A stretch of 64,000 bases of DNA from Hydractinia symbiolongicarpus (Eukaryota; Cnidaria; Hydrozoa; Anthoathecata; Hydractiniidae), in assembly GCF_029227915.1 (NCBI RefSeq), contig NC_079885.1:10343001-10407000 (forward strand). Reading direction: 5' to 3'. The notes below the pieces were generated by a model. That model was given only the letters and a program-made list of their open reading frames with translations, searched no databases and was not told the DNA's origin. The translations under genes were made by a program, and so were the position numbers. Within the stretch, counting starts at the first letter, position 1. Each line of letters begins with the position of its first letter. Positions 11,740 through 21,474 of the stretch are shown here, piece by piece.

Positions 11740-12900
11740 TCAATAACATTATATATTATTTGATGTGCCAGACAAGTACAGTCAGCTAGCGCTTTAATAA
11801 ACAAGTTACTGTTAGCAGGAACAAGCTAAACCCGGGGTAAAGTGTGTGGAGGTGATATAAAACAAAATAAAATAACGTAATAGGTAGTTAAAAGTTGCCA
11901 TAAATCTCCTGACAAGAGACTTCTAGAACAAATGGTATCGCCAGATCAAGCTGAATCTGTAAAAAGAAAAAAGAAGTAGCAGGGGTGGGGTGGAAAAGTA
12001 TATATAGTGAAGTGCATAGTAAAGTAATAATGAACTAAAATTTATTTGGTAGAGACACAAGGCAGTTTTTTTGTGACCTGCGGTAACAAAATGATCAGGC
12101 TTAAAGGTGGTACTTGAGTCAACAATAAAACTACGGAAACAAAATAGAAATTTCAATGTCCTTAAAGAAGGAGTCGGATTTCTTGGTCTGATTATACAAT
12201 CAAATAAAATTTTATCCCTTGAGTCACCACAATCCGGAAAATATGTATTAATGTTGGCCAATGACGACAAAGCAAATATGCAAAGTAAGCTACACCACTT
12301 CTAATTTTTACAGTTACCAATGGCTTCATTTTTTACCAACATAACAGAGCGCGAATAACCAGAGCAGCATTAAGAGCTTTGAAATATGTTACCATTTGCA
12401 AAACGCTATCAACAGATTTAAATATCTTACCTTTGTGTTCTTCAAATAACGACAACAAAACAGGCTGCCTACTGGAATATTCATAACACAGAAGTAACTC
12501 CAATAACGGTAAAATTCTGAGATCCTTAACCAACGAATTGTCACCAACAAGCAGGATGGAAGCAGAGCTGTACAAGCAATTTCCACTACTTTCAGAGCTT
12601 AATAAAAACATAAGTCTTGATCAAGAGCTTTGTCAAAGCTATAGCTCCCATTTTAAACTTCCATTTTTTGTGAAAAATCAAATGCTAACAAGCACTGTGG
12701 TGGAGAGTGACTGAAGTTTGTTTACAATTAAGTTTGGTTTAATTTAGCAAATCTCCTTATCAAAATATTATCTGACAAAACCTATTGTATAAATTTAATT
12801 GACCTTTTATGGTTTCCATACTCACTGTGTGGCAGACAGCTGCTAGCTACTTTAAAAGCAATGGAGCAAGCTGAATAATAAAAAGATTAAAAAATATCCA
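11740..12900. other. no gene recognised
   Basis: Open frames of 65-115 codons overlap on opposite strands (11923-12270 minus, 12107-12304 plus, 12333-12611 minus) with no domain or splice support. They are treated as chance or as relics. Confidence 0.4.
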
Positions 12901-13089
12901 TGGTTACATTAAGAACGAAAATTTTCAGACGGAAAACCTGTCGGATTTTTCGTTGTCAGAAAATTTTTCTGTACAAAATTTGTGTCTGCCGAAAGTTTTT
13001 CATTATTGAAGTTATTATTACGGTTTGTCTGTTCAGTATTCATATTACTGTGGAAAGTTTATCATTTCTTGAACATGATTGTTTAGTAG

Positions 13090-13126
13090 GCGACGTTTCG
13101 GGAGATCCTTCTCCCATCATCGGGCA
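13090..13126 (-). ncRNA. hammerhead-like motif downstream of Penelope fragment
   Basis: The minus strand reads CCGATGA (complement of 13117-13123), a 5-bp helix GGGAG/CTCCC with loop AAGGAT, GAAAC (complement of 13095-13099), then GTC. It differs from the canonical CUGAUGA by C for the essential U, so activity is doubtful. It lies 3' of the GIY-YIG frame, where Penelope-like elements carry such motifs. Confidence 0.5.
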
Positions 13127-13259
13127 AAGTAAAATGATGTTTAGCATGTATTTATATAATTGCAGAGGATCGAAATTCATAAAAATTAACCAATCAGAAA
13201 CGAGCTGATAATTACAGTTAATTACTGTAATTACCATTTTCGGACCTAGATGTAGGTAA

Positions 13260-13649
13260 CTACTTCTTCTGTAGGGCTGGTAACCAAATCTCAGGAAGTT
13301 GATATGAAATGCTGTTTATGTGTTTGTTACGTGCTACACTGTTGATGGTTTCTTTAATCTTCCTGGCCGTTGTTCTGGATTCTCAGTCAATGATTTTCTT
13401 CTCATCCCAATTAAACTGATGACTTCTGCTCCAGCTGTGGTCAGCAATTTCGTTTTTCTTCACATCTCCGTTTCTCACTGCGCGCATATGTTCTTGTACT
13501 CGTTGCTTAAACTTTCTTTTTGTTTCGCCTATGTACACTGCATCACAATCTTTACACGAGATTTCGTAAACAACATTGCATTGTTCTTCCAGGTTTATTT
13601 TGTCTTTTGGTTTAGACAAAGCGCTTCTTAGGGTGTCCATAAAATTGGA
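13260..13649 (-). pseudogene. Penelope-like element GIY-YIG endonuclease fragment
   Basis: The frame starts in ...TLRSALSKPKDKINLEEQCN and holds a GIY-YIG nuclease core: VVYEI, a C-x-x-C pair, AVYIGET and the catalytic arginine region KFKQRVQEH, then ADH. In Penelope-like retroelements this domain lies C-terminal to the reverse transcriptase and nicks the target. An in-frame TGA at 13383-13385 interrupts it, after which the frame continues to a TAG at 13260-13262 with a plausible C-terminal tail. No reverse transcriptase is present, so this is a 3' fragment. It sits inside the inverted-repeat element at 12905-13909. Confidence 0.75.
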
Positions 13650-13909
13650 TCCTGAAGACCCTTTCTTAGATCTTCATTGAATATATGTACACTATAAATG
13701 CTTCTAGCCTTCTTTTTGTGTCATTTTCCGTAATAATTACTTTTGAAATTTGGTTAAAATTTGTTTAAAAGGCTTACCCATACATTTTTTCATTTTATAA
13801 ATCTTGTCCGAAAATTTTTCCCCTGAATTGAAAAATTGTGTCCGAAAGATTTTCCGCTGAAGTTTTCCCGCCAAAACAATTTCCGCCGAAAATTTTTGTT
13901 CTTAATGTA

Positions 13910-16169
13910 CCTAAAAACTACACCCTTGCCACAAAGCTACAACTGCACACTTGTTAAGGTCTTTTTGTAAAATCTGTGGAAGATAAACTTCAGCATTATA
14001 ATTTCTCAATATATTGTTGTTATCGATTGAGTTCAATATATCTTCGTTTGAAAACAAAGGAAGGTTACTTATTTTATTACAATATTTCAAATATTTATTT
14101 TGTATATAACGCAAGTCATTCTTTTGCATAACTAGACGGACTAGCTCAAACATGATCTGTGCAGCAATGTTTTAACAGAAAGAATAAAATTAAGGGCCAA
14201 CATATAACCTTGATCAAGAGTGGGAGAGTTCTAGGCCACTGTGAAGGGTCTGCAAGATAACATTACCCGCATCGGTTCTTCTATGCTTACATAATTTTAT
14301 ACTCGCCCAGAAGTGATAGTTTTTTCGATTGACCTGGAAATTAGGAATATCAACAACCAAATCAGCCGTTTTGACCAATCAAATCAACAAAAAATATACG
14401 AATTTCAGTCACTTTTTGACTTACATCGACAAAAACGGCGAAAGGCAGAAGACAAATACGCCATCCACAACATAGTACACAGACCACGTAAATTCGATAG
14501 AACGCCACACGCGCGTCATAGTCTAGGCGCAGAACAAGATGATATGTAGTATCGGTTGCTGGTTGAACGGCGTTTTGTTCTATATTTCACTTATCTACAT
14601 TTTTAAAGTTTAAAAAGATGTCAGTCGCTTACCGGTTCTGACGTCCACTGGATCCGCCCTTAGTATTACTTCTTTTTGTTCGGTCATAATATGTTAAAAA
14701 CCCGGGACCGAATAGGGTTAAACAAGGTAGATAATAATTAAAGAATTAAAGAAAGAAAATCCCAGTCCATTTTTTACCTTATATTCCTAAAAATCTATAA
14801 ATTAACGTAAATAGTCCATTTGGCATATGTACTCCTTTTTTCTTGCCTGTTAGTGTATATGCGCGTGCATATACGGTACTACGTAAAGATTTTCAACTCA
14901 TCTTTAGCTAGAAAAAAGGTGTAATATTTACAGTTGCGTCGTTTTACTTATAAGGTAAATAATAAGCTAATTATAAGGTAGTTAAGCTGTCCCCTTTTTG
15001 TAAACATTGGTCTCGGGTATTTTCATCAGTACAAAACGTTATATGTGTAATCTAAGCGCTTGTTATGCATGTGAGTGCAATCAAAGTACCGTGTACATAA
15101 TTTTTTTTTATAAAAAAAAAATGTGCCATTTGGTTCGCTCTTCACAAATGACACCACTAAACAACGAAAGAGTTCGTTGCTATTTCCCGCAACCTATGCC
15201 GAGAATTAAGTTTATTATAGCAGAATTTATTGTCTTTCAATAATTAAAAGTGACTGCAATATCATAACAACAAAAAGTTCTCTATACTTGAACAACAGCT
15301 GTCACAAAACTGAGAAACAATACTGCATATTTTTCAAAAAACTTGATAAATAAGAAGTGTAATTTTTATTCCAATCTAAATGTTCACTTTTACCATGAAT
15401 GTAGGAAAAGAGAAGGATACACAGCCACCAGATCTATTGTACTATGCGCGTGTACTCTATTCAATTCAATTTCAAAGGAATTGAATAAATTAGCTTAGGA
15501 TTGTTTTTATAACAATAAACCCGATTTAATTTTTGTGTTATTCTTCACATTGCGCAGCGAATATTTTTTGCTCAGAATAAGAGATCCCGGATGTCCCTAA
15601 CGTCAATGAAATTGTAGTATTTACTGTAGGGGAAAGCCCTATCAGTAAGAGGAAACTCCTGCTAAATTGTCAGTGATTATTTTTAATGATCGTTCTTGTT
15701 AAAAATATACCGACAAACGCAAAAAACACTGGATCTAGTATACGCACACATGTTTAATTTTTTTGTTATACAATAAAAAATTGAATAGAATTTTTTCTCG
15801 TTGTTTATCCTTCTCTTTTCGTACATCCATGCTTTTACAGAGATTTTCGAAAATATTTTTCGGTTGGATATTGTTTGGCAAACGATATTATCGCTACCAA
15901 GTAATGGTTTCTTTATCCTATTTCAATTCTTTTATTTCCTTTGTAAAACGCAATAAGCTCGGGTAATAATCTATGATGCTATTAAATGATGACCTCTGTC
16001 ACGTACGTCCATATTTTTCAGTAATATCCTCGTAAACAATCATTACAGGGTAATAACTGGACATGTAGAACTATCTTGTCGGTAAGAAAATAGGCAGAAA
16101 AGGTGAGTGAAAAATTATTTTTAAAACGAGGCTACTCTTAGAAAGCTCGGCTATATAAAGGGTTTGACC
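13910..16169. other. non-coding stretch, no gene recognised
   Basis: Short open frames (13911-14153 minus, 14313-14549 plus, 15007-15243 plus, 15763-15966 plus) have no recognisable domain and no splice context. Confidence 0.45.
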
Positions 16170-16173
16170 TTAA

Positions 16174-16193
16174 AGGGACTGTCCGGTGAAAAA
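16174..16193 (+). repeat. left terminal inverted repeat of Kolobok-like element
   Basis: AGGGACTGTCCGGTGAAAAA, directly after a TTAA. It matches the right end over 14 consecutive bases and then with one mismatch. Confidence 0.8.
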
Positions 16194-16546
16194 TTATTTT
16201 AAAATATTATTTGTAATTTAAAATCATGGCATAGAAAATACCTTTCTTTTTTGATATTATTCACTTAATCACATATATAAACAAACCTTTTTATCGTAGA
16301 TGTTGTTAAAGCATGGCTTCGTCTCGTTGCTGCAAATGCGCGCAAAACGGCCTGGGTTAAAAATTTAATATGCGTAATTATGCATGTGACGTAGAACAGT
16401 GGTAAAAAACAGACTATGTAGCGAAAGTGTGTAGCGTTTTCAGTACAAAATATGAACCCCCCTAGAAGTTAACTGTTTAGAAACTTATTTAAAAAAACTT
16501 TTAATTTTAAACTCTTCTCTACAAATTATGAAATACGATTATTAAT

Positions 16547-17320
16547 ATGTCTTCGTCGAACAAAAATTTCACGGTATTAGGATTTCAGTATGAACCAGAA
16601 AGATCAGATTCCGAAATAGCTTCACAGCCTAGGCGGGTTTTTAATGATGCTTTTGATGATCAGGCAGACTTCGATCCTCAGCAAAATCCTAGATTGTGTA
16701 AGCCTGTTACTGATTGGTGTCGTTGTGGTAAATGTGAGAGGATGCCGACAGAGAAAGAGTGTGTTTGCTGTGTTGAAATCGATGCCATAAAATACTTCAA
16801 TCTTAATGGTAGCGATTTATTTTTATATATTTCCAAAAATAATAAGGGGAGTTTATATTTCCAGACTTTTTTCTAACTTCATGATAATTATTTTAAGATC
16901 AGGAATGCATCACACAGCATCCACATTTTAACTACATCGTGTTGTTGAAAGATGTGTTATGGACAGCGTTAGTCGCGCTATATGACCAGGAAAGTCGCGG
17001 TTTACCTGAGCGTGACCATGTACCAAATAGGTAATCTATTTAATCTCTCCTGCGTTACTAAAAATTCGACGATTGACTTAACTTATTTTGCTAAAAATTT
17101 TAGGACGTACCGTTACGGTGCTTATCGACAGTTTTGCTGGTTTATCCACAACAAACTTGGGCGAGGTGTACGACGTGTCATACCAGCGTGTGCAGTTTGT
17201 AAGATCAGGGAGGAGTATCCTAGTGTAGATGGACGATACACTGGGTTTAAGGGTGACGCAGAAGGGGGAGAACTGGTTGAAATGGATTTCTCTTGGATAG
17301 CGGAGATAGAAGACGAATAG
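16547..17320 (+). CDS. P2X7 ballast-domain-like protein, transposon-borne, intact
   Basis: Three exons, 16547-16808, 16898-17030 and 17104-17320, join in phases 1 and 2 with GT/AG borders and give an uninterrupted 203-residue protein. The first 50 residues are acidic and polar. Residues about 51-80 hold a dense cysteine cluster (WCRCGKC...ERMPTE...ECVCC), followed in exon 2 by E-C-I-T and a helical L-rich segment. Exon 3 has YGAYRQ, VIPACAVCKIREEYPS and DGRYTGFK. This order matches the zinc-binding cytoplasmic ballast domain at the C-terminus of vertebrate P2X7 receptors. There is no receptor ectodomain or transmembrane helix, so it is a stand-alone soluble version. It lies convergent to the transposase within the same inverted repeats. 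Its function in transposition is unknown; DNA or RNA binding through the zinc cluster is only a guess. Confidence 0.85.
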
Positions 17321-17494
17321 TTATTATATACACTACTTGTACATATTTACAAAAGTCATACACATTTTTTTCGTATAAGAATTTGTTTTTTAAGAAACGT
17401 AGTAATAGATTTTTTTGTGCAAATTTAAGAAACGTTAGAAGAAGTATTCATCGGATTGCTTAAAAATTAAAAACGTGTATTAGAAATTTTATAT

Positions 17495-20400
17495 TTACAA
17501 TTTTATACGTTTATATTTGGTCGATTTTTCGATAATTTCTTCGCGAGGTGGCCTGTCATCGGGAGTAATCTTTAACGACAGTTGGCGTTTCATCCGATTT
17601 CTTTCGTAAACTTTTTTTTTACATTCGGCGCGTTTCATTATTTTTTGCAGGATATAGTGTAAGTAGCCATAATCCTTATCAACTTTCACAATTTTGGATA
17701 CAAATCTTTTGATCGGTTTGGAATACGCGACTTTGAAAAGTGGTTTCCGAATTCCTTCTTCGTTAACTCAGTGTTTCTAAAGATTATCAGAGCACATACA
17801 AAATATTGCATATTTAATATCAAAAACATAAAATTTGCAATGTTTTATATACCTGTTCTCTGTTGATGTTGTGGTTGTGATCTAAAATAGCGAGTTGGGT
17901 ACCAGCGAGCATCTTTTCCATTTTAAAAAAGGTTGACTTTGGCAAGTACCTAATTTTCAGTGAATGAAAAACTTCCAAGAGGGTAGTGTTGATTTGCTCC
18001 GTAAGCTTTTCAAGATCTTTTACAAGGCAAGGCTGTGTCACAATTTTAACCAATTTGTTGTGAGCTTGAGAACCCATCACAAGCCACTTTTTTCTTTCTG
18101 TCTCTTCCTCATTTAATCTTGGATGGTCGCAAGCTTTGTATGTCTTGTTGTGGGTAAAGGTATGTCTGTTGACAGAGTGGTGAATTATCGACGTAAATCT
18201 TTCAACTAACTCTTTTCCACTACCATTACAATTATGGATTGACCAGTACAGGTGGTTGACCACTGCAGGTGCCCAGCTTGCAAGTATGTTTAAGTCTATG
18301 AAGAAATAATTTAATAAAATCCGCACATTGAGATCTTAATCACTCTACAACAAAAGTAACATACCTTTCTTTTTTGAAGCCTTTATTAACTTTTTAACGA
18401 GTCCCCTTCCCAATGTGCCAAGGATCGAACTGATGAATAATTTTTGTAAATCTTGGGTCGGTCCTCATTAGCTTCTTTATGGAGGGATGCCTATCAGTGG
18501 AAATCACACGTATTGGAAGTTCCATGTCTTCTTGAAGTTCTTGGATACATCTGATAAAGCCTTCTTTTTCCATTGCTTGTGAGCTGGTTACCTCCTAAAT
18601 GTAAGAAGAAGTTAAAAGCCGATGAGATAGAAATATATATTTAGGAACACTCAAACGTAAAGAAATTTACCTTTACGTGTACTATGCTGAAATTTAATAT
18701 TTTGTTTGTCTGGCAGTCCATCGCCGATACGGTACTGTAGGTGGCGTTGTGACCAGGTGTATCACATTGACCGTCAACGGCAAGTTCTAGCTGCCGATTT
18801 TCATTTGTAATTTCACGTGACAGTATCTCTTTTTCTTTTCGCCAAGCATGATCTACCTCTGGGTAAACAAAGTTGCCACGATGCTCGTAGTACATGGTTT
18901 TGGAAATTAATTGCAAGTTTAATATGTTTGCAAATTTTAACATTTTGTTATATGTTATTCCAGCTAGGTCAATAGCAGCGGTTAAGTGTAAATTACCAGC
19001 TCCTTTGGTGCAATTTAGTTTCGGTTGACCAGACCAGTTGTAGTTACAACCTAAAATTCAACAATTAAATTAGAACCTAGGAGGGAGCTACAGGCTATTT
19101 TTCAGAATCGAACAATAAATGTTTTACTTAACCTTTTACACACTGTATCTTGTACGTTAGCCGACTGCCAGTATTCTTAACTTCGCTAATGCTTTCACTG
19201 TCTATGATGGAACCACACTTTATGCAATACTTAATCAGCTCTTTGATACATGTTTCGTACACCAAGTAAGTTTTTTGCTTGCATGGCTCCATGTTTCGAT
19301 GTTCAATACGTTCTTGTTCTTGTTCTTCGTCTTCTCCTTCATCCATCTCTTGACTAATTGAATAATTAGGGTCACTTTTATCAGCCCTGAAATAAGGAAT
19401 ATGCAAAAAATAGATTCATAAATACGACTTTATGGAAGTGGTTGGAAATTTATTTTTGTTTTGTTACCTCTCAAGAGATTTGACTAGCCATTCATCATCC
19501 TCACTCTCATTGTCGCCATCGGAAATTACGTCCTCGTCCAAATCGTGTCCCTCGTGTGAAAATTCAGAAGTTGGTGGTTCAATTAAATTCGACAATCCCA
19601 GCATTTCCAATGTGTTGCTTATATTACCTGAAGTATTAAATGAAGAAAAACGATATAAACAGTTTCTTCATTAATAATTTTTTCATTGTAAATTCGTGCA
19701 CGTATAAGAAAATATTTACCTTTGTGTAGGATATTAAATGTACTGTTCAGAGCTGCTGCTGCGCTTTGTAGGTTCACGTCATCCAAATCGGAATTAAATG
19801 AGGAATCAGTACAATTTGAATCTGAAAACATATACATTCTTAAAAATTACAAAATAATTTGCCACTTCGGTTAAGCATGAAAATAAAATAAAGTCGAAAG
19901 CCATACCGTTATCTGTGTCCGTTTCATTTTCAGTTTGACAAGAAGCATGTACAACAGCTACTTGGGTTTGCGTTTGCGCATCTGCTACAGAACACGACGT
20001 TTGTGTACATGTACTTCGTACTGACGTATTTTTATATTGGGTTGCACTCGTTTGTGTTTTTGGTATGGCCTGTATTCCAATTGATAATTTGGATTCAACT
20101 TCAAATTCAACTTCATTATCGATTAAACATAATTGCTCAGAATCTTCAACCAAGGCTGACTTCACCAACTAATAACGATCGAACGAAGTAATAAAAAGGA
20201 ATGGGAACGAAGATGATATACTCGAGAAATGTTAAGAAGATTCAAGGCTTTGTCAATACCAATAGCAAAATACGAGGAAATTAAGAATAATTTTCAAGAT
20301 TAACATTCTTATAAAAAAAACGGATTTGCTTACGTCTTTAGATTGACTTCGTTTGGCTCGCGATGTGGAGGATGTACGTTCCTTAGGGGCAGTCTTATGA

Positions 20401-20669
20401 CAAAAAATTGTCGGCACAGAATTTGGAATCAACCGCCGTTTGCAAGGACGATCTTTATAAAATAATTCATTCTGAAGTTTCCAGCTTGGGTCAAAGCAGG
20501 TTTCTTCAAAATGGTCAGAGCATAGAAATACTTTAGCTGGCAGCTTTGTTCTGTTAATTGCGGCAATCCAGGCTTTGCTAACTTCAGGATTCTTAGGCAT
20601 TAGAAAGAAGCTTTTATCTTTGTTTGACTTAATGTTGTTTTTACAACCGTACGCGGAACAGTAGGCCAT
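17495..20669 (-). pseudogene. THAP-domain Kolobok-type transposase, nine exons, one frameshift
   Basis: Exons read on the minus strand: 20334-20669, 19907-20168, 19720-19821, 19468-19627, 19133-19386, 18671-19050, 18365-18594, 17853-18295 and a last exon ending at the stop 17495-17497 (its start near 17770 is unresolved). Exon 1 is a THAP zinc finger (C4, C9, W34, C50, H53 and the closing VPTIF), a DNA-binding module. Exons 2-4 are disordered, with repeated TQT motifs and acidic tracts. Exons 5-8 are the catalytic region: LELAVDGQCD in exon 6, then in exon 7 RVISTDRHPSIKK and HQFDPWH, and in exon 8 WAPAVVNHLYWS, HH-x-x-N-x-H and LDHNHN, as in Kolobok-type transposases. Joining phases agree across exons 1-8 only if one base is removed from the C run at 18403-18406 (GGGG on the coding strand). 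As written the frame stops soon after. This is a dead copy or a homopolymer sequence error. Confidence 0.82.
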
Positions 20670-21218
20670 ACTAACAGCAAGTTTTTCGACCTTTCTCCGT
20701 TCAGAGTTGTTTCACAAAAAGAAACAAAAATGTTATTTAGTTTGCTTTCGAGGGGAAATTGCGTAATGTCGCGCTGAAGCGGCCTCTTTTACATTTTGAT
20801 CTTTAAATTTTATCTTCAGCGAAGCGCCTTTAGCGAATAATAACAGAACCTGTGAAATCTGATAAATTATTTATAACACATTTCCGAATATATGCTACAC
20901 GGGGGTATTAACTGACTTAAAAAATAATAAACGAAAATAAAATAAGTCAATAAGATTTTTTGTTCTGGTCTATCCTTTAACGGGCTAGCGCGTTTTGTTT
21001 TGATTTTCTCACCATTGTGCTACATCAGGGGAAACATGTGTGTTTAGCCTCTCATTCATGCTGAATTATTCAAACAAAATGGCGATCCAAAGGTGATGCT
21101 TCACGAGGGAATTGAAAAAAAGAAAACAACTTACATAAGCGTATAAATATATTATGTTTTAAAAGATGCAGATATTCTTTAGTAATAAGTACATATTAGT
21201 TGATATAATAAAACTTAT

Positions 21219-21238
21219 TTTTTTACCGGACAGTCCCT
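21219..21238 (-). repeat. right terminal inverted repeat of Kolobok-like element
   Basis: Reverse complement of the left repeat with one difference in 20 bases (A for G at position 15). No TTAA follows it. Confidence 0.8.
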
Positions 21239-21239
21239 A

Positions 21240-21470
21240 CTTTCAGCTCGCAATTGAGGCACGTAACAAACAGAAATATGTAGGAAATTAGGTAATTTTT
21301 TCTACTTTTTGCTAAGAAACTTAGGGATAAGAATCATTTATCGACCTCTTTAATTGAGTTTGACATAATTAGGAAATTCGGGATTTTGTGTTATTAACCG
21401 TATACAAAAGTGCCGCATATGTACCGAGTCCCTGGCAGATACTATGACTAGAATACACAGCAAATAGAAG
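21240..21470. other. short non-coding spacer
   Basis: Nothing recognised between the transposon end and the start of the first four-span unit. Confidence 0.4.
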
Positions 21471-21474
21471 AAAC

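Larger units (their letters stand above)
12905..13909. mobile_element. short inverted-repeat DNA element, copy 2, carrying Penelope sequence
   Basis: The ends TACATTAAGAACGAAAATTT and (reverse complement of the right end) TACATTAAGAACAAAAATTT are near-perfect inverted repeats, continuing with TC(A/G)G(A/C)CGGAAA. Sub-terminal CCGAAAGTTTTT/TTTTCCG boxes recur several times. The interior from about 13040 to 13650 is a minus-strand Penelope-like 3' end (GIY-YIG endonuclease plus a hammerhead-like motif). The ends include TA, consistent with a TA-targeting superfamily, but no transposase is present. Confidence 0.65.
16174..21238. mobile_element. Kolobok-like DNA transposon with THAP transposase and P2X7-ballast gene
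   Basis: The ends AGGGACTGTCCGGTGAAAAA (16174-16193) and the reverse complement of 21219-21238, AGGGACTGTCCGGTAAAAAA, are inverted repeats. The left end is preceded by TTAA (16170-16173), the target of Kolobok elements. The right flank reads ACTT, so a matching duplication is not visible. Inside are two convergent genes: a plus-strand three-exon accessory gene (16547-17320) and a minus-strand nine-exon transposase (20669 to 17495). Length is 5065 bp. The superfamily call rests on transposase motifs and the TTAA, not on a search. Confidence 0.8.

Noticed and set aside
16547-17320. Reading the accessory gene as a host P2X7 receptor
   Set aside because: There is no transmembrane helix or ATP-binding ectodomain, the frame begins with its own ATG, and it lies inside transposon ends.
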